Assembly: GCF_024295625.1 (NCBI RefSeq)
Contig: NZ_JANCOJ010000002.1
Coordinates: 434,001-498,000, forward strand
Reading direction: 5' to 3'
Origin: Streptococcus sp. CF8_St5-11
Lineage (GTDB): Bacteria; Bacillota; Bacilli; Lactobacillales; Streptococcaceae
Length of the DNA stretch: 64,000 nt
Part shown: positions 9,239-18,314 of the stretch, piece after piece
Layout: the number at the start of each line of letters is the position of its first letter
Numbering within the stretch: position 1 is the first letter of the stretch
Made by a program: the position numbers and the translations under genes
Notes under the pieces: model-generated
Told to the model about the DNA's origin: nothing
Seen by the model: only the letters and a program-made list of their open reading frames with translations
Database searches by the model: none

Positions 9239-9751
9239 ATGAATGATTTATTATTTATGATTAGTATGTCTCTTAGTTTTGTACTCCCATTGATTGCTTT
9301 GGCTATTGCTTTATTTATTGAAAGGCAATTAGATAAAAGGAAAAAACCATTTTTTGGTCTCTTTTTTCCTATTATGCTATGTCTGACAATATATGAACAC
9401 GGGTTAATAAAATTTCAGGATACTGCGACAAGTTTGGAAGTTGGAGCTGTTCTCTTATTTTTCTGTTATCCCTTGTTGCTTATAGCGCTTCTTTATAGTG
9501 GAATTCGTCTCTATCTTGTCTATAAGGATAGAGTGTGGAAAGTAATTGGCATTGTCTCCTATTATCTAGTTGCCAGTTGGATTGCTTTTTGTACTCCTAG
9601 TGAGCACTTTATGACTAATTTAGGTCGCATGCGACTGCTAGAAGTAGCTATATTGATTGGATTCTTTCTCCCATCTCTTTATCTTTATTTAGACAAAGAC
9701 CAACAATTCCAAGCATCCTATAGCGGTGAAGGAGTAGAAGATGAGTACTGA
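9239..9751 (+). CDS. Hypothetical membrane protein, third of three paralogues
   Basis: A 170-aa member of the same trio, with four hydrophobic helices, a loop DKRKKPFFGLFFPIMLC resembling NWKKKNFYGLYYPICLT of the second copy, and CYPLLLIALLYSGIRLYLVY. The last 20 residues are hydrophilic. Its end overlaps the start of the nucleotidyltransferase gene by 11 bases, so the two are translationally linked. Confidence 0.7.
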   Translation: MNDLLFMISMSLSFVLPLIALAIALFIERQLDKRKKPFFGLFFPIMLCLTIYEHGLIKFQDTATSLEVGAVLLFFCYPLLLIALLYSGIRLYLVYKDRVWKVIGIVSYYLVASWIAFCTPSEHFMTNLGRMRLLEVAILIGFFLPSLYLYLDKDQQFQASYSGEGVEDEY

Positions 9752-10559
9752 TACAGAAATGATGGACCTGATCTTGCAGATAGCTGAGTCCTTGCAAGTG
9801 GAAGCAGTGGCCTTATCCGGTTCGCGATCCGATATCCACTCTCTAAGAGATGAGTTTCAAGATTATGATGTGGTTTATATTGTTGAGAATCTGGAGGACT
9901 TGATATCTGATTTATCTTGGCTAGACCAGTTTGGAATACGGCTGATTGAACAGCACAATGTCCTTGGACACCGTCGTCTTTACCTCATGCTCTTTGAAGA
10001 CGGCAACCGTATCGATTTGACCCTCTGTCCCAAGGAGCACATTCAAGAGTGGGTGGACAGCGAAGCAAATTTTGAAGTTATAAAGGACGACAAAGGCTTA
10101 TTTGAAGCCTATCAGCCTAATTTCAAGCGCTACTGGACCGCTCCTCCTACTGAAGAGGAATTTGCAGCATCCTGCAATGAATTTTGGTGGGTATCGGCTT
10201 ATGTTGTCAAGGCCATTCGAAGAAATCAGCTGATCTATGCGACCGATCACCTCTATGGCATTTGTCAGCAAGAACTCCTCAAGGTCTTAGCTTGGCAGGT
10301 GACAAGCGATAGGGGAGTAGTTGACATCGGAAAGAACTACAAGTACCTCTTCCACTATCTACCAGCTGAGCAAGAGAAGGAGTTCTCAGCTTTGCTTGAT
10401 TTATCTAGTTTCGATAAAATCACTCATTCTTTATTTGCTACCATGAGGTTATTCGATGGTGAAGCGCAAGAATTGGCCCAAAAGATGGGATTTACTTACG
10501 ATAAGGAAGTAGCAGAGAAAATGATTTCTTATGCTAAAGAGAAACTTTCTAATCGTTAA
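9741..10559 (+). CDS. ANT(6)-like nucleotidyltransferase
   Basis: A 272-aa protein of the aminoglycoside 6-adenylyltransferase (AadE/ANT(6)) family, which adenylates streptomycin with ATP. Seen: the nucleotidyltransferase signature LSGSRSD followed by DEFQDYDVVYIV (metal-binding Asp pair), NRIDLTLCP (third Asp), CNEFWWVSAYVVKAI and DIGKNYKYLFHYL, all in the order found in ANT(6). It is about 30 residues shorter than ANT(6)-Ia, mainly at the C-terminus. It lies in a core operon with no mobile element, so it may be an old intrinsic gene and may not confer resistance. Confidence 0.8.
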   Translation: MSTDTEMMDLILQIAESLQVEAVALSGSRSDIHSLRDEFQDYDVVYIVENLEDLISDLSWLDQFGIRLIEQHNVLGHRRLYLMLFEDGNRIDLTLCPKEHIQEWVDSEANFEVIKDDKGLFEAYQPNFKRYWTAPPTEEEFAASCNEFWWVSAYVVKAIRRNQLIYATDHLYGICQQELLKVLAWQVTSDRGVVDIGKNYKYLFHYLPAEQEKEFSALLDLSSFDKITHSLFATMRLFDGEAQELAQKMGFTYDKEVAEKMISYAKEKLSNR

Positions 10560-10576
10560 TGAATCTATTTTAAACT

Positions 10577-10624
10577 AAAAAAAGGATCCTTTGGTTGCTT
10601 GTGGTAACCGATTGCCTTTTTCTA
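10577..10624 (+). terminator. Possible terminator after the ANT(6)-like gene
   Basis: AAAAAGG and CCTTTTT enclose a short GGTTGC / GTAACC hairpin, 20 bases after the stop. The stem is interrupted, so the call is weak. Confidence 0.35.
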
Positions 10625-10650
10625 CAAAAGACTACTCAACATTCTTTGAA

Positions 10651-10670
10651 AGGAGTTGAACATGCCCTAA
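10651..10670 (+). other. Two-codon ORF with strong ribosome site in parC leader
   Basis: AAGGAG (10650-10655) is followed after six bases by ATG CCC TAA (10662-10670). The site is better than that of parC itself, about 100 bases downstream. It could be a minimal leader peptide or a relic of an older start. Confidence 0.35.
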
Positions 10671-10688
10671 ATACTGTGTGAAAAAGAT

Positions 10689-10724
10689 AAATTCTTTTGT
10701 GAGCATCGCTCACTGCAAGAATTT
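10689..10724 (+). other. Hairpin in parC leader
   Basis: AAATTCTT pairs with AAGAATTT, and after a small internal loop GTGAGC pairs with GCTCAC around a three-base loop. No T-run follows, so it is not an ordinary terminator. It lies 40 bases before parC. Confidence 0.5.
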
Positions 10725-10763
10725 CCTATTTTCACTTTGTATTTTACGGGCTTTGTATCTTAT

Positions 10764-13217
10764 ATGAGTAATATCCAAAATATGTCTTTAGAGGACATCA
10801 TGGGAGAGCGCTTTGGTCGCTACTCCAAATACATTATTCAAGAGCGGGCCCTTCCTGATATTCGGGATGGCTTGAAACCAGTTCAACGGCGGATTCTTTA
10901 TTCTATGAATAAGGATGGCAATACCCATGACAAGGGCTACCGCAAGTCTGCCAAGTCTGTCGGAAATATCATGGGGAATTTTCACCCTCACGGGGATTCT
11001 TCTATCTATGATGCCATGGTCCGTATGTCTCAAGACTGGAAGAACCGCGAGATCCTAGTCGAAATGCACGGAAACAATGGCTCCATGGACGGTGATCCAC
11101 CAGCGGCCATGCGTTATACGGAAGCGCGTTTGTCTGAAATCGCAGGTTATCTTTTGCAAGATATCGAAAAGAACACAGTGCCGTTTGCCTGGAACTTTGA
11201 CGATACAGAAAAAGAGCCAACTGTTTTGCCGGCAGCTTTTCCAAACCTTTTGGTCAATGGGGCTACGGGGATTTCAGCTGGTTACGCGACAGATATTCCG
11301 CCACACAACCTTGCTGAAGTCATCGATGCCGTGGTCTACATGATCGACCATCCATCTGCCAAGGTAGACAAGCTCATGGAGTTTTTACCTGGACCTGATT
11401 TTCCAACAGGTGCCATTATTCAAGGACGAGATGAGATCAAGAAAGCCTATGAAACTGGTAAGGGCCGGGTAGTTGTTCGCTCTAAGACAGAAATCGAGCA
11501 ACTCAAAGGCGGTAAGCAGCAAATTGTGGTTACCGAGATCCCTTATGAGATCAACAAGGCTGTTTTGGTCAAGAAGATCGATGATGTTCGTGTCAACAAC
11601 AAGGTGGCCGGTATCGCTGAGGTTCGGGATGAGTCTGACCGAGATGGTCTTCGTATTGCCATTGAGTTGAAGAAAGATGCCAATGCAGACTTGATCTTGA
11701 ACTACTTGTTTAAGTACACAGATTTGCAGGTCAACTACAACTTCAATATGGTGGCAATTGACAACTACACACCACGTCAGGTGGGGATTGTGCCAATCCT
11801 GTCTAGCTACATTGCTCACCGTCGGGATATCATTGTCGCTCGCTCGCGCTTTGATAAGGAAAAGGCAGAACGACGCCTCCACATCGTAGAGGGCTTGATC
11901 CGCGTCATTTCCATTCTCGATGAGGTCATCGCCTTGATCCGCGCTTCTGATAACAAGGCAGATGCCAAAGAAAACCTCAAGGTCAGCTACGATTTCACGG
12001 AAGAACAAGCAGAAGCTATTGTTACCTTGCAATTGTATCGCTTGACCAATACCGATATCGTCACTTTGGAAGAAGAGCATGCCAGTCTCAAGGAGCAAAT
12101 CGCGACCTTGGCAGCCATCATTGGGGATGAACGGACTATGTTTAACCTCATGAAGAAGGAATTGCGTGAAGTCAAGAAACTCTTTGGCAATCCGCGGCGT
12201 AGTGAGTTGCAAGACACTGCTAAAACGATTGAGATCGATACAGCTAGTCTGATCGTTGAAGAGGAAACCTTCGTCAGCGTGACCCGTGCGGGTTACATTA
12301 AACGGACCTCTCCTCGTTCCTTCAATGCGTCGACAGTGGAAGAAGTCGGTAAGCGGGACGACGATGAATTGATTTTCGTAGAGCCTGCTAAGACCACTCA
12401 GCATCTCTTACTCTTTACCAACTTGGGGAATGCCATTTATCGACCAATTCACGAATTGACAGATACCAAGTGGAAGGATATCGGAGAGCACCTCAGTCAG
12501 ACCTTGACCAATTTTGAGCAAGAGGAAGAAATTCTCTTTGCGGAGATTGTGGATCGGTTTGAGGGAGTAACCTACTTTGCGGCAACTCAACAAGGACAAA
12601 TCAAGCGCTTTGAACGCAAGGAATTGAGCCCATGGCGGACTTATCGTTCTAAATCGACTAAGTATGCTAAGCTAAAAGACCAAGACGACCGTATCGTAGC
12701 AGTTGCGCCAGTTGTCCTTGAAGACATCATGATTATTACCAAAAATGGGTATGGGTTGCGCTTCAATATTGAGGAGGTCCCTGTCGTAGGAGCCAAAGCA
12801 GCAGGGGTCAAAGCCATTAACCTGAAAGACGGAGATCAAGTTGCTGCCGCCTTTAAGTCAACGACTCCAAGCATGTACATTCTGACTCAACGAGGCAGTC
12901 TCAAACGGATGTTACAAGACGATATTCCTGTGACCAGTCGGGCCAAACGGGGACTACAGGTCTTGCGTGAGTTGAAAAATAAACCACACCGCGTCTTCAA
13001 GGCAGGTCCAGTTTTCACGGACCAGGGAGATTTTGATCTCTTTACGAGCCAAGAAGAAGTGGCAGAACAAGATCAAATCCTTCAGATCACTTCCACAACA
13101 GGTCAGGTGACAGAAGTTGATTTGACACAATTAAGCATTTCTGAAAGAACAAGCAATGGATCCTTTGTCAACGATACCATTTCGGATCAAGAAGTTTTTT
13201 CAGCTACTATCAAATAA
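10764..13217 (+). CDS. parC: DNA topoisomerase IV subunit A
   Basis: ParC is the DNA-cleaving subunit of topoisomerase IV, partner of ParE. The 817-aa protein has the winged-helix region with [10 protein letters not shown], the catalytic tyrosine (Tyr118) in AAMRYTEAR, and a C-terminal beta-propeller. The start at 10764 (MSNIQNMSLEDIMGERFG) places the quinolone residues at Ser79 and Asp83, matching pneumococcal numbering, and both are wild type. The ribosome site is poor. It is followed by a terminator and ilvE. Unusually, a 2.3-kb block separates it from parE. Confidence 0.96.
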   Translation: MSNIQNMSLEDIMGERFGRYSKYIIQERALPDIRDGLKPVQRRILYSMNKDGNTHDKGYRKSAKSVGNIMGNFHPHGDSSIYDAMVRMSQDWKNREILVEMHGNNGSMDGDPPAAMRYTEARLSEIAGYLLQDIEKNTVPFAWNFDDTEKEPTVLPAAFPNLLVNGATGISAGYATDIPPHNLAEVIDAVVYMIDHPSAKVDKLMEFLPGPDFPTGAIIQGRDEIKKAYETGKGRVVVRSKTEIEQLKGGKQQIVVTEIPYEINKAVLVKKIDDVRVNNKVAGIAEVRDESDRDGLRIAIELKKDANADLILNYLFKYTDLQVNYNFNMVAIDNYTPRQVGIVPILSSYIAHRRDIIVARSRFDKEKAERRLHIVEGLIRVISILDEVIALIRASDNKADAKENLKVSYDFTEEQAEAIVTLQLYRLTNTDIVTLEEEHASLKEQIATLAAIIGDERTMFNLMKKELREVKKLFGNPRRSELQDTAKTIEIDTASLIVEEETFVSVTRAGYIKRTSPRSFNASTVEEVGKRDDDELIFVEPAKTTQHLLLFTNLGNAIYRPIHELTDTKWKDIGEHLSQTLTNFEQEEEILFAEIVDRFEGVTYFAATQQGQIKRFERKELSPWRTYRSKSTKYAKLKDQDDRIVAVAPVVLEDIMIITKNGYGLRFNIEEVPVVGAKAAGVKAINLKDGDQVAAAFKSTTPSMYILTQRGSLKRMLQDDIPVTSRAKRGLQVLRELKNKPHRVFKAGPVFTDQGDFDLFTSQEEVAEQDQILQITSTTGQVTEVDLTQLSISERTSNGSFVNDTISDQEVFSATIK

Positions 13218-13219
13218 GA

Positions 13220-13254
13220 GAAAGCGTCGGTCCATTCTAGGACTGACTTTCTTT
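13220..13254 (+). terminator. parC terminator
   Basis: GTCGGTCC pairs with GGACTGAC (one G-T pair, loop ATTCTA), followed by TTTCTTT, just after the parC stop. Confidence 0.7.
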
Positions 13255-13261
13255 GAAAATA

Positions 13262-13276
13262 AATTTTCTGAAAATT
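13262..13276. promoter_or_regulatory. CodY box upstream of ilvE
   Basis: AATTTTCTGAAAATT matches the CodY consensus AATTTTCWGAAAATT at all 15 positions. It ends 11 bases before the -35 of ilvE. CodY represses branched-chain amino acid genes when these amino acids are plentiful. Confidence 0.85.
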
Positions 13277-13287
13277 GAAAATTTCGC

Positions 13288-13315
13288 TTGAAATTCTCAT
13301 GAAATGGTGTACAAT
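13288..13315 (+). promoter_or_regulatory. ilvE promoter
   Basis: TTGAAA and TACAAT with a 16-base spacer. The -10 lies within TGTACAATAGTGTACA, a direct repeat of the palindrome TGTACA. Confidence 0.75.
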
Positions 13316-13392
13316 AGTGTACATAGATTGAGAAACTGAATCGACCTGCATCAGATCGACAAGGAATAGAAAAAATTAAAAGGAGCACTATC

Positions 13393-14415
13393 ATGACAGT
13401 ATCACTTGATTGGGAAAACCTTGGCTTTTCATATATGAAATTACCTTATCGCTATTTGGCACATTATCGCAATGGAGCTTGGGAAAAAGGGGAATTGACA
13501 GAAGATGCGACTTTGCATTTGTCCGAATCTTCTCCAAGTTTGCATTACGGTCAGCAAGCCTTTGAAGGGTTGAAAGCCTACCGTACAAAAGATGGAAGCG
13601 TCCAATTGTTCCGTCCAGATCAAAATGCTAAACGTTTGCAACGTACAGCAGATCGTTTGTTGATGCCTCAAGTTCCAACGGATATGTTTGTGGATGCTTG
13701 TAAGGCAGTTGTAAAAGCAAATGAAGAGTATGTTCCACCGTATGGTACAGGAGCTACCCTTTACCTTCGTCCTCTTTTGATCGGTATTGGAGATATTATT
13801 GGCGTAAAACCAGCAGATGAGTATATCTTTACTATCTTTGCCATGCCTGTCGGTAACTACTTTAAAGGTGGTTTGGTTCCAACGAACTTCTTGATTCAAG
13901 ATGAGTATGACCGTGCTGCACCACATGGTACTGGGGCTGCAAAAGTTGGTGGGAACTACGCAGCTAGTATGTTGCCAGGTAAGATTGCGCATGATCGTAA
14001 CTTCTCTGACGTGATTTATCTCGATCCAGCGACGCACACCAAGATTGAAGAAGTTGGTTCTGCAAACTTCTTTGGAATCACTGCTAATAACGAATTTGTG
14101 ACGCCATTGAGTCCTTCTATCTTGCCATCGATTACCAAGTATTCTTTGCTTTACTTGGCAGAACACCGTCTTGGTATGACACCAATTGAAGGGGATGTCT
14201 TTATCAATGACTTGGATCGCTTTGTAGAAGCAGGAGCTTGTGGTACCGCAGCTGTCATCTCTCCAATCGGAGGTGTTCAACACGGGGATGACTTCCATGT
14301 TTTCTATTCTGAAACAGAAGTAGGACCTGTCACACGGAAACTCTATGACGAGTTGACCGGTATCCAATTTGGCGATGTCGAAGCACCAGAAGGATGGATT
14401 GTCAAAGTCGATTAA
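13393..14415 (+). CDS. ilvE: Branched-chain amino acid aminotransferase
   Basis: IlvE interconverts leucine, isoleucine and valine with their 2-keto acids, using PLP and 2-oxoglutarate/glutamate. The 340-aa protein is a fold-type IV (class II) BCAT. Seen: LHYGQQAFEGLKAYRT, ATLYLRPLLIG, GAAKVGGNYAAS with the PLP lysine, EVGSANFFGI, and a C-terminal EAGACGTAAVISPIG. An AAAGGAG site precedes the ATG. It has its own promoter with a perfect CodY box and a terminator, so it is a single-gene unit tuned to branched-chain amino acid supply, matching leuABCD and brnQ elsewhere in the window. Confidence 0.96.
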   Translation: MTVSLDWENLGFSYMKLPYRYLAHYRNGAWEKGELTEDATLHLSESSPSLHYGQQAFEGLKAYRTKDGSVQLFRPDQNAKRLQRTADRLLMPQVPTDMFVDACKAVVKANEEYVPPYGTGATLYLRPLLIGIGDIIGVKPADEYIFTIFAMPVGNYFKGGLVPTNFLIQDEYDRAAPHGTGAAKVGGNYAASMLPGKIAHDRNFSDVIYLDPATHTKIEEVGSANFFGITANNEFVTPLSPSILPSITKYSLLYLAEHRLGMTPIEGDVFINDLDRFVEAGACGTAAVISPIGGVQHGDDFHVFYSETEVGPVTRKLYDELTGIQFGDVEAPEGWIVKVD

Positions 14416-14538
14416 ACCGAAAGCATCTGAGATCAAAGTGTCCAGGCTTCAATGAGAACAAGTCTTAACGAAAAGACGTAGTAGCTAATGTTTCTCTTCA
14501 TTCGCTTTTAGGAATAGAAGGGTGACGAATGACTCTTG

Positions 14539-14597
14539 CGGGGGTGGGATAAAGAAGGAATTTCTAACTAAATTCTTTCTGACCCACTCCCTTTTCT
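14539..14597 (+). terminator. Long-stem terminator after ilvE
   Basis: GGGGTGGG pairs with CCCACTCC, with an inner AAAGAAGGAATTT / AAATTCTTTCT stem, then CTTTTCT. The preceding 120 bases (14416-14538) show no gene. Confidence 0.8.
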
Positions 14598-14651
14598 CTT
14601 GCGTCATCAAGAGAATTTTTGTAAAATAGAAAAAGTGAAAAGAGGGTTGAA

Positions 14652-14882
14652 ATGAGTAAAAAAGATAAGAAAATTGAGATTCAAATCGTTGATAGTAAAG
14701 TAACCGTCGGGAAAGACACTTTTGATGGATTCACTTTGTCCATTGGAAAGAAAACGATTGGTGAAATTGCAGACATGTCTGGTCAATTTGCCATTATCAA
14801 AAATGGAAATGTGGATTCTCTTTACAAAAAACTTGAAAAAGCCGTTGAAATTTTAATAGAAAATTATAATTTGAATAAATAA
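14652..14882 (+). CDS. DUF2969 family protein
   Basis: A 76-aa soluble protein of the DUF2969 family, found in streptococci and relatives near rpsA. It begins with a lysine-rich stretch and carries FDGFTLSIGKKTIGEI, with a C-terminal helix of alternating Lys/Glu. The function is unknown. A GAGG site precedes the ATG. It sits just before two tRNA genes and rpsA. Confidence 0.8.
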   Translation: MSKKDKKIEIQIVDSKVTVGKDTFDGFTLSIGKKTIGEIADMSGQFAIIKNGNVDSLYKKLEKAVEILIENYNLNK

Positions 14883-14886
14883 GGGC

Positions 14887-14915
14887 TTGCAATCATAGTA
14901 AATCAATGGTATAAT
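14887..14915 (+). promoter_or_regulatory. tRNA-Tyr/tRNA-Gln promoter
   Basis: TTGCAA and TATAAT with a 17-base spacer, 19 bases before tRNA-Tyr. Confidence 0.8.
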
Positions 14916-14934
14916 AGATCCTGTTGATTTATAT

Positions 14935-15015
14935 GGAGAGATAGCGAAGAGGCTAAACGCGGCGGACTGTAAATCCGCTCCTTCGGGTTCGGGGGTTCGA
15001 ATCCCTCTCTCTCCA
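14935..15015 (+). tRNA. tRNA-Tyr (GTA)
   Basis: The acceptor arms GGAGAGA / TCTCTCC, the anticodon loop CTGTAAA with GTA, a long variable arm and GGTTCGAATCC are all present. CCA is not encoded. Confidence 0.95.
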
Positions 15016-15024
15016 TTTCATCCA

Positions 15025-15096
15025 TGGGGTATAGCCAAGCGGTAAGGCAAGGGACTTTGACTCCCTCATGCGTTGGTTCGAATCCAGCTACCCCAG
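15025..15096 (+). tRNA. tRNA-Gln (TTG)
   Basis: The acceptor arms TGGGGTA / TACCCCA, the anticodon stem AGGGA / TCCCT with loop CTTTGAC, and the T loop GGTTCGAATCC are present. The gene follows tRNA-Tyr by nine bases and is probably co-transcribed. Confidence 0.95.
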
Positions 15097-15225
15097 TTCT
15101 TAGGTAATATCAGATAAGTGATAAAATATCTATCCAGGTATTTTATTTCTTTATAGGATGAGTCGTTAAAGATTGTAGTTGATCTCATTGCGAGTGCTTG
15201 CTTAGGAAAAATAATTATAAGTATG

Positions 15226-15245
15226 TCAAGTTTTAGAAAACTTGA
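15226..15245 (+). other. Hairpin just upstream of the rpsA ribosome site
   Basis: TCAAGTTT pairs perfectly with AAACTTGA around a TAGA loop, ending five bases before GGAGG. It could affect translation of S1; this is inference. Confidence 0.45.
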
Positions 15246-15264
15246 TTGTTGGAGGATTTTTTAG

Positions 15265-16464
15265 ATGAATGAATTTGAAGATTTGCTAAACAGTGTTAGC
15301 CAAGTTGAACCAGGTGACGTTGTTACTGCTGAAGTATTGACAGTTGACGCGAACCAAGCTAACGTTGCAATCTCTGGAACTGGTGTCGAAGGTGTCTTGA
15401 CTCTTCGCGAATTGACAAACGATCGTGATGCTGACATCAACGACTTGGTAAAACCAGGTGAAACACTTGAATTGCTTGTTCTTCGTCAAGTAGTTGGTAA
15501 AGATACTGATACAGTAACTTACCTTGTATCTAAAAAACGTTTGGAAGCTCGCAAAGCATGGGACAAATTGGTTGGACGTGAAGAAGAAGTTGTTACTGTT
15601 AAAGGAACTCGCGCTGTTAAGGGCGGACTTTCAGTAGAATTTGAAGGACTTCGTGGATTTATTCCAGCTTCAATGCTTGATACTCGTTTTGTACGTAACA
15701 CTGAACGTTTCGTAGGTCAAGAATTTGATGCTAAAATCAAAGAAGTAGATCCAAAAGAAAACCGCTTTATCCTTTCACGTCGTGAAGTTGTTGAAGCTGA
15801 ATCAGCTGCAGCACGCGCAGAAGTATTTGGTAAATTGAACGTTGGTGATGTTGTAACTGGTAAAGTTGCACGTATCACAAGCTTCGGTGCTTTCATCGAC
15901 CTTGGTGGTGTTGATGGATTGGTTCACTTGACAGAATTGTCACACGAACGCAACGTATCACCTAAATCAGTAGTAACTGTTGGTGAAGAAATCCAAGTGA
16001 AAGTTCTTGACTTGAACGAAGAAGAAGGTCGTGTATCACTTTCATTGAAAGCTACAACACCTGGACCTTGGGATGGCGTAGAACAAAAATTGGCTGCTGG
16101 TGATGTTATCGAAGGAACTGTTAAACGTTTGACTGACTTCGGTGCATTCGTTGAAGTATTGCCAGGTATCGACGGACTTGTACACATCTCACAAATTTCA
16201 CACAAACGTGTTGAAAATCCAAAAGATGTTCTTAAAGTTGGACAAGAAGTAACTGTTAAAGTTCTTGAAGTAAATGCTGCAGATGAACGTGTATCACTTT
16301 CTATCAAAGCTCTTGAAGAACGTCCAGCTCAAGAAGAAGGCGAAAAACAAGAAAAACGTCAATCTCGCCCACGTCGTCCAAAACAAGAAAAACGCGACTT
16401 TGATCTTCCAGAAACTCAAACTGGATTCTCAATGGCTGACTTGTTTGGCGATATCGAATTGTAA
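15265..16464 (+). CDS. rpsA: 30S ribosomal protein S1
   Basis: S1 binds mRNA at the ribosome and helps start translation. The 399-aa protein has four S1 (OB-fold) domains: about residues 14-85, 105-170, 192-260 and 275-345. The last two carry the classic [16 protein letters not shown] and [17 protein letters not shown] motifs. A basic tail follows. It is shorter than the six-domain E. coli protein, as is usual in Firmicutes. Codon use is strongly biased to a few codons, a mark of high expression. A strong GGAGG site precedes the ATG and a strong terminator follows. Confidence 0.95.
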   Translation: MNEFEDLLNSVSQVEPGDVVTAEVLTVDANQANVAISGTGVEGVLTLRELTNDRDADINDLVKPGETLELLVLRQVVGKDTDTVTYLVSKKRLEARKAWDKLVGREEEVVTVKGTRAVKGGLSVEFEGLRGFIPASMLDTRFVRNTERFVGQEFDAKIKEVDPKENRFILSRREVVEAESAAARAEVFGKLNVGDVVTGKVARITSFGAFIDLGGVDGLVHLTELSHERNVSPKSVVTVGEEIQVKVLDLNEEEGRVSLSLKATTPGPWDGVEQKLAAGDVIEGTVKRLTDFGAFVEVLPGIDGLVHISQISHKRVENPKDVLKVGQEVTVKVLEVNAADERVSLSIKALEERPAQEEGEKQEKRQSRPRRPKQEKRDFDLPETQTGFSMADLFGDIEL

Positions 16465-16469
16465 TATTC

Positions 16470-16499
16470 AAAAAGCTTACCTCTCGGTAAGCTTTTTTT
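16470..16499 (+). terminator. rpsA terminator
   Basis: AAAAGCTTACC pairs with GGTAAGCTTTT around TCTC, followed by T residues. Confidence 0.93.
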
Positions 16500-16501
16500 A
16501 C

Positions 16502-16530
16502 TTGTAAAATTCTCGAGAATTTGATATACT
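16502..16530 (+). promoter_or_regulatory. tRNA-Arg promoter with palindromic spacer
   Basis: TTGTAA and TATACT are spaced by 17 bases. The spacer holds the perfect 16-base palindrome AAATTCTCGAGAATTT (16507-16522), as an operator would be placed. Confidence 0.65.
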
Positions 16531-16540
16531 GTAACAGTTG

Positions 16541-16612
16541 CCACCCTTAGTGTAATGGATATCACGTAAGATTCCGGTTCTTGAGATGGGGGTTCGATTC
16601 CCTCAGGGTGGA
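16541..16612 (+). tRNA. tRNA-Arg (CCG)
   Basis: The acceptor arms CCACCCT / AGGGTGG, the anticodon loop TTCCGGT with CCG, and the T loop GGTTCGATTCC are present. It reads CGG codons. Confidence 0.93.
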
Positions 16613-16622
16613 TGATTCATAA

Positions 16623-16646
16623 CGAGGCTCCTCGGAGTCTTTTTTG
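16623..16646 (+). terminator. tRNA-Arg terminator
   Basis: AGGCTC pairs with GAGTCT around CTCG, followed by TTTTTT, 11 bases after the tRNA. Confidence 0.75.
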
Positions 16647-16668
16647 CTCTTTCTTGGAGGAACATGCA

Positions 16669-17085
16669 ATGACAGTAAAATTAATCGCCCATACCTTGAT
16701 TGAGAAAGACGGGAAGTATCTGCTTATCAAACGCTCGAAAATAAAGCGAGGTCTCCCTAATGTCTATCCATCTTATTGGGATATTCCAGGTGGAAGTGTA
16801 GAAGAGAATGAATTGCCCAGAGAGGCTGCTCTACGTGAGGCTATTGAGGAGGTTAATCAAAAGCTTCGGATTAATAAGATTATCCACGAAGATAGTCAAT
16901 TTGATGCCAGCAAAGATACTGTCTTTACACGCCTAGTTTATGCTGGCGAGATTTTGGAAGAGCGTGATTTTATATTAGATCCAGAAGAGCATACAGACTT
17001 TAAATGGATTTCTTCTTTGAAAGACATAGAGAGCAATCTCGTTGTGCCTTATTTGCTTGAAATCCTTGCTGACAAATCCAAATAA
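16669..17085 (+). CDS. Nudix hydrolase
   Basis: A 138-aa Nudix-family pyrophosphohydrolase. The Nudix box is seen as GGSVEENELPREAALREAIEEV, with the metal-binding REAIEE core; the usual final Gly is Asn. The ATG at 16669 follows GGAGG by eight bases; the upstream part of the open frame overlaps the tRNA-Arg terminator and is not coding. The substrate cannot be told from the sequence. It ends in a bidirectional terminator shared with ldh. Confidence 0.82.
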   Translation: MTVKLIAHTLIEKDGKYLLIKRSKIKRGLPNVYPSYWDIPGGSVEENELPREAALREAIEEVNQKLRINKIIHEDSQFDASKDTVFTRLVYAGEILEERDFILDPEEHTDFKWISSLKDIESNLVVPYLLEILADKSK

Positions 17086-17092
17086 AGCAGCT

Positions 17093-17129
17093 AAAAAACA
17101 TCCCCTTTTAATAAGGAGATGTTTTTTTC
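17093..17129. terminator. Bidirectional terminator
   Basis: AAAACATCCCCTT pairs with AAGGAGATGTTTT, flanked by A- and T-runs, between the convergent Nudix and ldh genes. Confidence 0.85.
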
Positions 17130-18233
<1,104 letters not shown>

Positions 18234-18269
18234 CGTTTGTGTTCCTAAGAAGAAAAATAGGCTAAAATG

Positions 18270-18278
18270 TGTTATAAT
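18270..18278 (+). promoter_or_regulatory. gyrA extended -10
   Basis: TGTTATAAT has the extended -10 form (TGnTATAAT), 36 bases before the gyrA ATG. No good -35 is seen. Confidence 0.6.
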
Positions 18279-18314
18279 AGTATGGTGAATTAAGTAAAGA
18301 GAGGCATTTTTTGA

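Noticed and set aside
11385..12404. 339-aa open frame on the minus strand inside parC
   Set aside because: It is antisense to a clear parC and has no recognisable protein or ribosome site; shadow of biased codon use.
13441..14436. 331-aa open frame on the minus strand across ilvE
   Set aside because: It covers a clear ilvE on the other strand with no family similarity; shadow frame.
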